DNA from: Hydrogenothermaceae bacterium | GTDB taxonomy: Bacteria > Aquificota > Aquificia > Aquificales > Hydrogenothermaceae | Direction of reading: 5' to 3' | Assembly (NCBI GenBank): GCA_026418535.1 | Contig: JAOABC010000003.1 | Location: forward strand, 124,001-188,000 | Length of the DNA stretch: 64,000 nt | The notes under the pieces: model-generated | Told to the model about the DNA's origin: nothing | Database searches by the model: none | What the model saw: only the letters and a program-made list of their open reading frames with translations | Program-made: the position numbers and the translations under genes | Shown here: positions 28,201 through 39,380 of the stretch, one piece after another | How positions within the stretch are numbered: position 1 is the stretch's first letter | How the letters are laid out: every line of letters begins with the position of its first letter

Positions 28201-28797
28201 GACTACAAACAGACTCTTGAGAGGTATATGGAGATAGAGGAGAAACTAGATATCCTCTTAAAGGAGAAAAAGTCTATAGATGAGCTTATCCAGACCCTAG
28301 ATGAGAAGAAAGTCTCTGCATTCATGGATGTGTACAACAAGATAGACAGGAACCTTGGAAAGAACTTTGGGGTCCTTTCTCCCGGGGGAAAAGCTTACCT
28401 AGAGATAGAGAACCCTTCTGACCCATTGTCCGGAGGTATTTTCATAAAAGTAAAACCAAGGGGTAAGGATATAACGAGACTTGAGCTGATGTCTGGAGGA
28501 GAGAAGGCCATAACCGCCTTAGCATTCTTATTTGCCGTTCTATCCTTAAAGCCTGCTCCTTTCTACTATCTAGATGAAGTAGATGCTGCATTAGATGAGT
28601 CAAACGTAAGAAAAGTAGCACAGCTTATAAAAGAGCTGTCAAAACATACCCAGTTTATAGTGGTAACCCATAAAGAGACAATGGCGAGTTTTGCAGACAC
28701 TCTCATAGGAGTTAGTGCAAAAAACGGCATATCCTCCATCTATACCTTGAACATCTCTGAACTGAGAGAGGAGGGACAGAGTGTAGGAGTGGTATGA
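25285..28797 (+). CDS. smc: Chromosome segregation ATPase SMC
   Basis: 1170 residues. Walker A GPNGAGKSN near the N-terminus, two long coiled coils flanking a hinge (about residues 510-650, IEGVYGQVSDLI...GTISGGS), and C-terminal signature LMSGGEKAITALAFL with Walker B FYYLDEVDAALDE. Condenses and segregates chromosomes with ScpA/ScpB. The ATG at 25285 has no Shine-Dalgarno; a TAAAAT at 25273-25278 just upstream could be a -10 producing a leaderless message. Confidence 0.97.
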   Translation: MKKAYISNIEVFGFKSYGERKLSIPFSDSFNAIVGPNGAGKSNIGDSIAFCLGLASTKALRASKLTDLIFSSKIGTAPFAEVEITFKNDGTFPVNSQEVRIYRKIDLNGKSTFKINSKPVKQKDVQDLLVEANIYPEGYNIITQGDIYRFVKMTPSERRDLISEIAGISEYEEKKQKAILELSTTQEKISQVRLLLKEIRFTLKKLEEEKESALLAQKLEEKIEELKGSINGVKLNNLLKELDRTSQDLQKIEENIQSLYRRKEEIANLQKDYYMQIKDSEDRLQEINQMFLPFKQKEGSITAQINQKNQEIDSLEGEIKRLQEQLKLLDVEKREKLKELAHTREAIQNLQKDLPKLNLLIQEKERQIEEKNRLIRELEETQGKSKDDLINLENIQRKLKETLSHKEKERADLSIQSNSINEKIENLKEEIRRLELEILDQEKQLQTIRSNSENFQLRITSLNSELLRYRIRKESQEKKLKEAQQRIQENFKNLASVLAQLSQFKDDKIAVMLKGIEGVYGQVSDLISLKDEKLQTAVEVAAGGRLRNIVVENEEVARRCIEIIKKEKLGRAVFIPLNTVKFTEQQKLPSRRGILGYAIDFVLYDKKVEKAIKYVFGDTVVVESFNDAKVIGIGIYRMVTLDGELFEKSGTISGGSDRQTVAIGRGYLENKRAVLEREEERLKKEEESLELEIKSLNQSIKDIEAEVNSILTDSKTYEYRINEIKTQISQKASRNQFLQQQVLELNRKKFGIENRLSQIQRDVESLQKEYEEVSNRKSDLLSKIENSGFLALRQEWEKETSEYYFLKQRLKNLESNIYRLEGKISDGLQPRLNEIDKLIDQTKWKIEEITEKQQQIKQQIKELSEELSNLWKDVKDKEGSRDNLLDLIQTKKEEIRKLRYEEDQINRQITLSLEDKGKLTQRVLDLQEETSILRLEYNGEPIEGDLKRLEFQLREIERARRELGGVNQRAVEDYKQTLERYMEIEEKLDILLKEKKSIDELIQTLDEKKVSAFMDVYNKIDRNLGKNFGVLSPGGKAYLEIENPSDPLSGGIFIKVKPRGKDITRLELMSGGEKAITALAFLFAVLSLKPAPFYYLDEVDAALDESNVRKVAQLIKELSKHTQFIVVTHKETMASFADTLIGVSAKNGISSIYTLNISELREEGQSVGVV

Positions 28798-30317
28798 TGT
28801 TATCCGTAGTAAAAAGTGGGGGGACTATTGGTGTTAATGGTTATCTTGTGGATGTGGAGGTCAACATTTCTCCAGGTCTTCCTCAGTTTATAACTGTTGG
28901 ACTTCCAGATACAGCAGTAAAAGAGAGTAAGGAGAGGGTAAAGTCTGCTATCGAGAGCTTAGGTTTTAAGTTCCCTCTAAAGAGGATAACTGTAAACTTA
29001 GCCCCTGCAGATGTTCCAAAGATAGGAACTCTCTACGACCTTCCTATAGCTGTAGGGATACTAAAGAGTATTGGAATTTTAGAGATAGAGGATAGATACA
29101 AGGTGGCATTTATCGGCGAGCTCTCTTTGACCGGAGAGTTAAGGAGAGTAAAAGGAGTTCTTCCCATAGTTATAAAACTCCGGGAAGAAGGTTTTGAAAG
29201 AGTAGTACTTCCAAAAGAGAACGAGGAAGAAGCGTCTATAGTGAATGGGATAGATGTGTATGGGTTTGGAAATCTCAGAGAGATCATAATGTTCTTAAAA
29301 GGTGAGTTAGAGAGAGCGCCTGCAATAGGGTATATAGGTGAGAGTTTATTTTTAGACACAAACAGTAGTGGAGACTTTTCAGAGATAAGGGGTCAGTACA
29401 CTCTAAAGAGAGCCTTGGAAGTAGCGGCAGCTGGAAGACACAACGTTCTACTCATAGGTTCTCCCGGTGCTGGAAAGACTCTAGCTGTAAAGAGACTTCC
29501 ATCTATACTACCACCTCTCACAGTAGAAGAAGCTATAGAGATCACTAAGATACGTAGTATTGCAGGTACACTGAAAGGAAACATAGTCAGGGAGAGACCA
29601 TTTAGACAGGTACATCACACTGCCAGTGATATAAGTCTGATAGGTGGTGGTAGTTTCCCAAAGCCTGGAGAGGTATCACTGGCTCACCTTGGAGTTTTGG
29701 TTTTAGATGAGATACCTGAGTTTAAAAGGAAAACTTTAGAGGCCTTGAGACAACCTCTTGAGGATAGAGAGGTGGTTATCTCAAGGGCAAACTCAAAAGT
29801 AAGATTCCCTGCAAACTTTCAACTTGTAGCAACAGCTAACCCATGTCCCTGTGGTTTTAGGTTTGATCCAAACAGAGAGTGTAGATGTACACCCATCGAG
29901 ATAAAGAGATACCTTGGCAAAATTTCCGGACCTCTACTAGACAGGATAGATATATCTGTAACTGTTATGCCTGTCAGTCCTCAGGAGCTATCCTCTAAGC
30001 AAGAAGGTGAGCCTTCCTATGTGATAAAAGAGAGAGTTATAAAAGCTACTAAAATTCAGAGAGAAAGGTTCAAGGATGAGGAGATAAACTACAACTCAGA
30101 GATGAGTCCTTCCCATATAGATAGATATGCAAAACTGTCAAAACAGGCTACAGAAATTTTAAACACAGCTGTGTCTAAACTGTCCCTTAGTGCTAGGTCT
30201 TACCATAGGATCATAAAAGTTGCAAGGAGTATAGCAGACCTAGCTGGAGAGGAGGAAATATTACAGAACCATATAACAGAGGCTATAAAGTATAAGGTAA
30301 ACGAAAACCTTTTTTAG
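28794..30317 (+). CDS. YifB/ComM-family Mg-chelatase-like AAA+ ATPase
   Basis: 507 residues. N-terminal ChlI-like domain (GLPQFITVGLPDTAVKESKERVKSAI), Walker A GSPGAGKTLAVKRLP, Walker B VLVLDEIPEFKR, a sensor region ATANPCPCGF, and the C-terminal YifB domain (SLSARSYHRIIKVARSIADL). ComM in naturally competent bacteria is a helicase promoting branch migration during transformation. ATG overlaps the smc stop (ATGA). Confidence 0.93.
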   Translation: MMLSVVKSGGTIGVNGYLVDVEVNISPGLPQFITVGLPDTAVKESKERVKSAIESLGFKFPLKRITVNLAPADVPKIGTLYDLPIAVGILKSIGILEIEDRYKVAFIGELSLTGELRRVKGVLPIVIKLREEGFERVVLPKENEEEASIVNGIDVYGFGNLREIIMFLKGELERAPAIGYIGESLFLDTNSSGDFSEIRGQYTLKRALEVAAAGRHNVLLIGSPGAGKTLAVKRLPSILPPLTVEEAIEITKIRSIAGTLKGNIVRERPFRQVHHTASDISLIGGGSFPKPGEVSLAHLGVLVLDEIPEFKRKTLEALRQPLEDREVVISRANSKVRFPANFQLVATANPCPCGFRFDPNRECRCTPIEIKRYLGKISGPLLDRIDISVTVMPVSPQELSSKQEGEPSYVIKERVIKATKIQRERFKDEEINYNSEMSPSHIDRYAKLSKQATEILNTAVSKLSLSARSYHRIIKVARSIADLAGEEEILQNHITEAIKYKVNENLF

Positions 30318-30330
30318 TGGGGGAAGAACT

Positions 30331-31110
30331 TTGGCTATAACTGTAAAAGACCTAAAGATAGAGTTTGAGATAGAGGGAAAGAACGTAGTAGGGGCTGAAA
30401 GTGTGTCTTTCCAGATAAACAGAGGAGAGATACTTGGGATCGTCGGGGAGTCTGGAAGTGGAAAGTCTGTTAGCTTTATGGCCATCATGAGTCTTCTTCC
30501 TGCTTATGCGAAGGTGAGTGGGACCATAGAGATAGATGGCCAGATCATAGATAGAGGGGATAAGAGGACACTGAGGAAGATAAGAGGAAGAAAGATATCT
30601 ATGGTCTTCCAGGAGCCTTCGGCTGTGTTGAACCCTCTGATCACAGTAGGGGAGCAGATAGTGGAGGGTATAATGGCACATAGGAACGTATCTAAGAAAG
30701 AGGCAAAAGATATAGCTATAAAGGCTATGGAAGATGTTCACATACCTTATCCGGAGAGAAGGTTTAAGCAGTATCCCCATGAACTTTCCGGAGGGCTAAA
30801 ACAGAGAGTCGTAATAGCTTCCGCTATAGCTAACAGACCTGATTATATACTTGCAGATGAGCCAACTACAGCCTTAGACTTGACAACCTCATCCCAGATA
30901 CTGAAGCTTTTGGTTGAGCTAAAAGAAAAGTACAACATAGGAATAGGGCTTATAACCCACGATCTTGGAGTTATAGCCCAGGTAGCTGATAGGATCTTAG
31001 TTATGTACAAGGGTAAAGTTGTAGAAGAGGCGGACGTCTACAGCTTGTTCGAATCTCCTAAAGAGGATTACACGAGGAAGCTACTGTCTTCAAGACTACA
31101 GATACTCTAG
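30331..31110 (+). CDS. Oligopeptide/dipeptide-type ABC transporter ATPase (OppD/DppD-like)
   Basis: 259 residues. Walker [11 protein letters not shown]-loop MVFQEP, signature [11 protein letters not shown] and Walker [13 protein letters not shown] place it in the peptide/nickel ABC family. It lacks the C-terminal oligopeptide extension often found in OppD. TTG start at 30331 behind GGGGGAAG. No permease or binding-protein genes accompany it, so its partners must be elsewhere. Its stop codon interlocks with that of the convergent uvrA. Confidence 0.88.
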   Translation: MAITVKDLKIEFEIEGKNVVGAESVSFQINRGEILGIVGESGSGKSVSFMAIMSLLPAYAKVSGTIEIDGQIIDRGDKRTLRKIRGRKISMVFQEPSAVLNPLITVGEQIVEGIMAHRNVSKKEAKDIAIKAMEDVHIPYPERRFKQYPHELSGGLKQRVVIASAIANRPDYILADEPTTALDLTTSSQILKLLVELKEKYNIGIGLITHDLGVIAQVADRILVMYKGKVVEEADVYSLFESPKEDYTRKLLSSRLQIL

Positions 31111-33890
31111 CCCTTCCCTACATACTTGGCCAAAAACTTTCCAGTGTGTGAGTTTAGACTGTGGATTATCTTCTCCACAGGTCCCTCCGCTACTATGTAG
31201 CCACCTCTATCTCCTCCTTCTGGACCAAGGTCTATAATCCAATCTGCACATTTTATAACATCTAGGTTATGCTCTATAACCACCACTGTGTTCCCTTTCT
31301 CTACCAGCCTTATAAGAACTTGTATGAGTTTGCTTACATCGTGAGAGTGAAGTCCAGTAGTTGGTTCGTCAAGTAAGTATAGAGTCTTACCTGTATCTCT
31401 CTTTGACAGTTCCTTTGAAAGCTTTATTCTTTGGGCTTCTCCACCACTTAGGGTAGTAGCAGGTTGACCCAGCTTAAGGTAGTCCAAACCTACATCGTGT
31501 AGAACCTTTAGCTTGTTTCTTATAGTGGGAATGTTCTCAAAAAATTCAAGAGCTTCAGCAACAGTCATGTCAAGGATATCAGCTATATTCTTTCCTTTGT
31601 AGAGGATGGAAAGAGTCTCTCTGTTGTATCTCTTTCCTCCGCAGACTTCACAGGTTACGTACACATCCGGAAGAAAGTGCATCTCTATCTTTACCACCCC
31701 ATCACCTTCACAAGCCTCACATCTTCCACCCTTCACATTGAAGGAAAACCTTCCAGGGGTATATCCTCTTATAATACTCTCCGGAGTCTTAGAAAACAGC
31801 TCCCTTATATGGTCAAATACTTTTGTGTAGGTAGCAGGATTTGAACGGGGAGTCCTACCTATGGGTGACTGGTCTACGTTTATCACCTTGTCTATATACT
31901 CCCAACCCTCGATCCTATCGTGAGCTCCAACCTCTTCTGTGGACAGATAGAATATCTGTTTTGCAGATTGCCAGAGTATATCGTACACTAGAGTAGACTT
32001 ACCGCTACCAGAGACACCTGTTATAGCCACAAATAAACCAAGGGGGATCTTTACATCTATATTTTTCAGGTTGTTCTGCCTTGCTCCGTATACTTTTAAA
32101 AACCTGTCAGAGAGTCTTCTCTTGTTCTTTGGAATAGGTATATAAAGCTTTCCACTGAGATACTTACCTGTAAGAGAGTGGGGATTGTGTTTTATCTCCT
32201 CTACAGTTCCTGCAGCGGTTATTTGGCCTCCGTATACACCACTACCTGGACCTATATCTACCACGTAGTCAGCTTCCTCTATTGTCTCTAAGTCATGTTC
32301 TACTACTATGACTGTATTTCCAATATCTCTTAACTCTTTCAGAGTAGATATAAGCTTCTTTGTATCCCGAGGATGGAGCCCTATAGAGGGCTCATCAAGA
32401 ACATACAACACTCCTGTGAGTTTAGAACCTATCTGGGTTGCTAACCTTATCCTCTGAGCCTCTCCTCCACTTAAAGTAGTGGCAGACCTGTCGAGGGTTA
32501 GGTACTCAAGTCCAACATCTATCAGAAACTTCAATCTATCCTTTATCTCTTTCAGGAGCTTTGATGTCACTACTCTCTCTCTCTGGTTTAAGGAATATCT
32601 TTCCTCAAATTCTGAGAAAAACTGGTAAGTCTGTAGTATGTTCATTTGGACTATCTGGTGTATGTTTTTGTCTCCAACTTTCACTGTGAGAGCTTCTCTC
32701 CTTAGCCTTGAGCCGTTACACTCTGGACATACTATCTCCTTGATGAACTTTTCTATCTCTTCCCTTACTTTCTCGTTGTCCGTTTCTAAGTACTTCCTCT
32801 CAAGATGTGGTATAATACCTTCAAAGTAAGGGTATCTATCCTTATTTCCGTAAAGTATCTCCTGTTTTACTTTCTCTGGAATATCCTTAAACTTCTTAAA
32901 TTTGTTTATCCCGTACAGGTCAAGAACTTCCCTTAAAGATGCCTTTATATACTTAAAGAATACACTCTCTGATATCCTGACACACTCTATAACAGACCTG
33001 TTCTCATCTACTATAGCCTGAGAGTCTATCTTATGGATAATACCAAGACCCTTACAAGCTGGACATGCTCCGTAGGGAGAATTAAAAGAAAACAGCCTTG
33101 GAGATAGCTCCGGAATAGAGAAGTCGTGGATAGGGCAGGCGAACTTTTCACTATAGACTGTATCTCTACCCTCCTCAGGAATGTTAACGACCACTATACC
33201 ATCAGACAGTTTTAAAGCCTGTTCAACAGAGTCGTTTATCCTAGTCTTTCCATCTGGTTTTACAACAACCCTATCTACAACTACCTCTATCGTGTGTTTT
33301 TTATTCTTCTCCAACTTCTTAGGTAACTCTTCAGCAAGGTAGATCTCTCTATCGACCCTTATACGGGGATATCCGGTTCTCTTTGCTTTTTCAAGAAGTT
33401 CCTTGTGTTCACCTTTCTGACCTCTAACTAGAGGTGATAGTATCTGGACTTTAGTCCCTTCGGGAAGTCTGAGTATACTCTCTGTTATATCTTGAGCTGA
33501 CTGGAAAAGGATAGGGCTGTTACACTCGGGACAGTAAGCTTTGCCTATCCTTGCAAAGAGTACTCTAAGGTAGTCGTATATCTCTGTGATAGTCCCTACC
33601 GTAGAACGGGGATTTTTGGAAGTGGTCTTTTGGTCTATAGCTATAGCGGGGGAAAGACCTTCAATGCTGTCAACCTCCGGTTTCTCCATAAGGCCTAAAA
33701 ACTGTCTTGCATATGTGGAAAGACTCTCAACATACCTTCTCTGACCCTCAGCATAGATAGTATCAAAAGCCAAGGAAGACTTTCCGGAGCCAGAAGGTCC
33801 AGTTATGACTATAAGCTTGTTCTTTGGAAGTTCCAAATCTATGCTCTTCAGGTTATGCTGTCTAGCTCCATGGATTACAATCCTGTCCAT
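31107..33890 (-). CDS. uvrA: Excinuclease ABC subunit A
   Basis: 927 residues. Two ABC modules (Walker [15 protein letters not shown] and [13 protein letters not shown]; signatures [15 protein letters not shown] and [15 protein letters not shown]), zinc modules including CPECN, CPACKG and CEACEGDG...CEVCGG. Damage recognition in nucleotide excision repair. The 5' end overlaps recN by 29 bases on the same strand, so translation is probably coupled; no clear Shine-Dalgarno precedes the ATG. Confidence 0.97.
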   Translation of the reverse strand: MDRIVIHGARQHNLKSIDLELPKNKLIVITGPSGSGKSSLAFDTIYAEGQRRYVESLSTYARQFLGLMEKPEVDSIEGLSPAIAIDQKTTSKNPRSTVGTITEIYDYLRVLFARIGKAYCPECNSPILFQSAQDITESILRLPEGTKVQILSPLVRGQKGEHKELLEKAKRTGYPRIRVDREIYLAEELPKKLEKNKKHTIEVVVDRVVVKPDGKTRINDSVEQALKLSDGIVVVNIPEEGRDTVYSEKFACPIHDFSIPELSPRLFSFNSPYGACPACKGLGIIHKIDSQAIVDENRSVIECVRISESVFFKYIKASLREVLDLYGINKFKKFKDIPEKVKQEILYGNKDRYPYFEGIIPHLERKYLETDNEKVREEIEKFIKEIVCPECNGSRLRREALTVKVGDKNIHQIVQMNILQTYQFFSEFEERYSLNQRERVVTSKLLKEIKDRLKFLIDVGLEYLTLDRSATTLSGGEAQRIRLATQIGSKLTGVLYVLDEPSIGLHPRDTKKLISTLKELRDIGNTVIVVEHDLETIEEADYVVDIGPGSGVYGGQITAAGTVEEIKHNPHSLTGKYLSGKLYIPIPKNKRRLSDRFLKVYGARQNNLKNIDVKIPLGLFVAITGVSGSGKSTLVYDILWQSAKQIFYLSTEEVGAHDRIEGWEYIDKVINVDQSPIGRTPRSNPATYTKVFDHIRELFSKTPESIIRGYTPGRFSFNVKGGRCEACEGDGVVKIEMHFLPDVYVTCEVCGGKRYNRETLSILYKGKNIADILDMTVAEALEFFENIPTIRNKLKVLHDVGLDYLKLGQPATTLSGGEAQRIKLSKELSKRDTGKTLYLLDEPTTGLHSHDVSKLIQVLIRLVEKGNTVVVIEHNLDVIKCADWIIDLGPEGGDRGGYIVAEGPVEKIIHSLNSHTGKFLAKYVGKG

Positions 33891-35466
33891 ATCTTATACT
33901 CTCTATAAAGTTCTTTGCATACTCTACTGACAGACTGTCCGTATCTCCCCTTAACATCCTTGCAATTTCAAGGACTCTATCTTCTCCATCAAGCTCCTTA
34001 ACTAAACTTACCGTCCTGTCCACCTCTATGACTTTCTCTACATGGTAGTGACTGTCCGATATAGCTGCTATCTGAGGTAGGTGAGTGATAAGGATTACCT
34101 GGAAATCTTGGGACAGTTCTTTTAGCTTTCTCGCCATACTTACCGCAGTTTTACCCCCTATACCTGTGTCTATCTCATCGAATATCATCGTTGGGACAGA
34201 CTTCCTTGAAACAAGTTTTAAAGCTAAAGATAGCCTAGATATCTCCCCTCCAGATGCTACCTCCTGGAGAGGTTTTGGTTCGAAACCCTTATTTCCGGAG
34301 AATAGGAACTCAACCCTATCTTTACCGTGTATATCTATATCCTTATCCTCTACAGAGACTGTAAAATCACAGTTTAAAAATCCAAGTTCCCTTAGATACT
34401 CTATAACCTTCTCACTGAACAGTCCACTTTTCTCTCTTCTTGTGGTCGAGATTTCTGATGCTAAAGTTTCCAACTTCTTTTTTAAAGTCAGAACCTTCTC
34501 CTCCATTTGGGGAATTTCATACTCAAGATTCTCTATATAGTCCAACTCCTCCTTTAGCCTGTTTAGGATGCCTAATAAGCCATCTGCATCTGTGTTGTAC
34601 TTTCTCTCTAAGAAGTTTATCCGGTTCAGTCTCTCTTCTATCTGGAGGATGTCGTAATCCTCTTGGCTTTCAAAGGAAGTTAGCTCTCTGTAGACATCTT
34701 CCAGTATAAATATTCCATCCCTAAGTTGGCTGTTTATGTTAAGAAGTCTTTCATCAAACTGGGACACCTTCGAGAGAGCCTTCTCTATAACTTTCAGCTC
34801 TGGAAGTACACTTTCAGATAGAGTACTGAGGGACTGGTATACAGCTTCCTTTATACTCTTTACGTTCTTCAGGTAGTTGTACACTCTTTCTAACTGTTCT
34901 TTCTCCCCTTTCTTAAGGTTGAGCTCCTCTATCTCCTTTATCTGATAGTTTAGGATATCTATCGTACGGAGTCTCTCTGACTGCTTTTCCCGAAGCTCCT
35001 TCAATCTCTCTAAAAGTTCTCTATACTCACTGTACAGGCTCTGGTAGTTTTTTAAAACTTCTTCCAGACCACTGAACTTGTCAAGAAGTTCCCTGTGGAA
35101 CTCTCTGATTAACAGATTCTGGTTTTCATGTTGGCCGTGTATCTCTATCAACTCCATGGATATCTGGGATACGACAGACCTTACAGTCCTTCTTCCGTTT
35201 ATGTAGTATACGCTTTTTGAGTTTTTTATCTCCCTTGCAAGAATCAATACGCCATCCTCACTGTGTGGGCTATCTACCTGGAACGTTAACTTTACATAAG
35301 TCCCCTCCTCGTATGACTTTCTACTTCCTAGGACAAACTGGATAGCATCAAGGATGAGGGACTTTCCAGCCCCTGTCTCTCCGGTAAATACGTTCAGACC
35401 TTCCTTGAACTCTATATGAGTATCTTTGAAGTAAAGAAAGTTCTTAATGTGTATGTATGTCAGCAA
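33862..35466 (-). CDS. recN: DNA repair protein RecN
   Basis: 534 residues. Walker [17 protein letters not shown], central coiled coil, C-terminal [15 protein letters not shown] signature and Walker [15 protein letters not shown]: the SMC-like RecN family for double-strand-break repair. It lies 17 bases after gyrB and overlaps uvrA, forming a replication/repair operon. Confidence 0.96.
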   Translation of the reverse strand: MLTYIHIKNFLYFKDTHIEFKEGLNVFTGETGAGKSLILDAIQFVLGSRKSYEEGTYVKLTFQVDSPHSEDGVLILAREIKNSKSVYYINGRRTVRSVVSQISMELIEIHGQHENQNLLIREFHRELLDKFSGLEEVLKNYQSLYSEYRELLERLKELREKQSERLRTIDILNYQIKEIEELNLKKGEKEQLERVYNYLKNVKSIKEAVYQSLSTLSESVLPELKVIEKALSKVSQFDERLLNINSQLRDGIFILEDVYRELTSFESQEDYDILQIEERLNRINFLERKYNTDADGLLGILNRLKEELDYIENLEYEIPQMEEKVLTLKKKLETLASEISTTRREKSGLFSEKVIEYLRELGFLNCDFTVSVEDKDIDIHGKDRVEFLFSGNKGFEPKPLQEVASGGEISRLSLALKLVSRKSVPTMIFDEIDTGIGGKTAVSMARKLKELSQDFQVILITHLPQIAAISDSHYHVEKVIEVDRTVSLVKELDGEDRVLEIARMLRGDTDSLSVEYAKNFIESIRYGQDCNPWS

Positions 35467-35483
35467 ACTCTAGACACTCCAAG

Positions 35484-37898
<2,415 letters not shown>

Positions 37899-37907
37899 TT
37901 ACCTCTC

Positions 37908-38993
37908 CTAAATGTTCATTGGCATAACTATAGCTATGTATGATTGTGTCTCTTTTGATGGTTTTATGACTGTCTGAGAGTCTTTTCCTGTAAACTCTAT
38001 GATACACTCTCCAGTCTCTATCTCTTCTATCGCATCTATAAGGTAGTTTCCGTTAAAGCCTATCTGGAAATGTTCTCCAGAGTAGTCTACCTCTAACTCA
38101 TCCTCAGCCACAGTGCCGTCAGATACTGAAGATATCCGGAGAGTGCTACTATCTAGATCCACTTTTACAGGTTTCGTTGACTCTTCTATAGCCACAATAA
38201 CCCTCTTTATCCCTTCAAGGAGCTGGCTTCTATCTACTATAATCTGTATCAGATAATCTTTTGGTATCACTATAGTGTAGTCTGGGAATATACCATCAAG
38301 TAGTCTCGTTTGAAGGGACCAGTTCTCACTCCGGAAAAACATATTACTGCCGTTTACGGCTATATCTACACCTACAGCATCCGGAAGGAGCTTTTTAAGT
38401 TCACTTAGAGCTTTTAGAGGGACTATGTACTTACCCTTTTCCACTTTTCCCTTATAATCTATCTTGTAGAGAGAGAGTCTGTGTCCATCTGTAGCTACAA
38501 GGTCTAGTTTCGTATCTGTAAAGGAGAAACAAACACCGTTTAGTGTGTACCTACTCTCATCCTTTGAGGCTGCGTACACAGTTCTGTTTATACCCTTAAG
38601 AAGGTCGTTTGAAATAACCTTCACTGCTAAGTCTTCCGGAAACTTCTCAAAGTTTGGAAAATCTAAAGGGTCTACAACTGGAAGACTGTATTTGGTTTTT
38701 CCAGATACAACCTTCAGGGAGTTATCCTGTTTGTTTAGGAGGATTTCTGTGTTTGGTAGCACTTTTGATATGTCGACTAGTTTCTTGGAGCTAACACATA
38801 TCTCACCTTCTTCTTCTACAACAGCTAGGATAGAGTAAGTTGAGTAAACTTCCAAATCTGTACCGTATATATACAGTCTATTTTCCTCAGATCTGAGTTT
38901 AAAGTTCGTAAGTATAGGAAGAGTGGATCTTTTCTCAGATATAACTTTTCTTAAAGCGTCTTGAAAGTCTTTTTTACTGACGGTGAGTTTCAT
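37908..38993 (-). CDS. dnaN: DNA polymerase III beta subunit (sliding clamp)
   Basis: 361 residues. MKLTVSKKDFQDALRKV at the N-terminus, three repeated clamp folds, and the C-terminal YIAIVMPMNI ending typical of DnaN. The start is ATG 38993, with GGAGGA just upstream; the in-frame ATA/ATG run back to 39035 would lie in the -10 promoter box. First gene of dnaN-gyrB-recN-uvrA. dnaA is not adjacent and no DnaA-box cluster was seen. Confidence 0.96.
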   Translation of the reverse strand: MKLTVSKKDFQDALRKVISEKRSTLPILTNFKLRSEENRLYIYGTDLEVYSTYSILAVVEEEGEICVSSKKLVDISKVLPNTEILLNKQDNSLKVVSGKTKYSLPVVDPLDFPNFEKFPEDLAVKVISNDLLKGINRTVYAASKDESRYTLNGVCFSFTDTKLDLVATDGHRLSLYKIDYKGKVEKGKYIVPLKALSELKKLLPDAVGVDIAVNGSNMFFRSENWSLQTRLLDGIFPDYTIVIPKDYLIQIIVDRSQLLEGIKRVIVAIEESTKPVKVDLDSSTLRISSVSDGTVAEDELEVDYSGEHFQIGFNGNYLIDAIEEIETGECIIEFTGKDSQTVIKPSKETQSYIAIVMPMNI

Positions 38994-39026
38994 CAGTTCC
39001 TCCGGAAAAAAGCCGATCTTTGATGA

Positions 39027-39039
39027 TATAATCATTATA
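39027..39039. promoter_or_regulatory. Back-to-back -10 boxes of dnaN and the DUF77 gene
   Basis: Plus strand TATAAT at 39027-39032 and minus strand TATAAT (complement of 39034-39039) lie 1 base apart. The minus one is preceded by TGG, an extended -10 (TGnTATAAT), and serves dnaN. Neither has a clear -35. The two promoters must compete for polymerase. Confidence 0.65.
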
Positions 39040-39065
39040 CCACACGTAGAGTTAGGAGGTACGAG

Positions 39066-39380
39066 ATGTCCTTTTTAGTAGAGTTCTCCATGTTTCCTAC
39101 AGATAAGGGTGAGAGTGTTAGTCCTTACGTCAGTAGGATAATAGATATGATAGACAGATCCGGAGTTCCCTACAGACTTACTCCTATGGGGACTGTATTT
39201 GAGGTTGAGAGTATGGAAGAGGCTCTGGACATAATAAACAGAGCCTATAATCAACTTGAACCTGACTGTAGTAGGGTGTACACGACCATAAAGATGGACA
39301 TAAGGAAAGGAAAAAGTGGAAGGATAGAGAGCAAGATAAAATCTGTGAAAGAGAAGTTAGGAAGAAAGGTTAATGAATGA
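39066..39380 (+). CDS. Thiamine-binding-family (MTH1187/YkoF-like, DUF77) protein
   Basis: 104 residues: SFLVEFSMFPTDKGESVSPYVSRIIDMID and YRLTPMGTVFEVESMEEALDII are typical of the small ferredoxin-fold DUF77 family, some members of which bind thiamine or its precursors. ATG with AGGAGG upstream. It overlaps rad50 by 4 bases (ATGA), an unusual pairing. Ligand not known here. Confidence 0.85.
   Translation: MSFLVEFSMFPTDKGESVSPYVSRIIDMIDRSGVPYRLTPMGTVFEVESMEEALDIINRAYNQLEPDCSRVYTTIKMDIRKGKSGRIESKIKSVKEKLGRKVNE

Noticed and set aside
34265-34285. GGTTCGAAACC, resembling a tRNA T-arm
   Set aside because: It lies within recN coding sequence, and no acceptor or anticodon arms could be folded around it.
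38991-39070. Possible replication origin beside dnaN/gyrB
   Set aside because: No DnaA boxes (TTATCCACA-like) in the intergenic region, which is only about 70 bases, and no dnaA gene.
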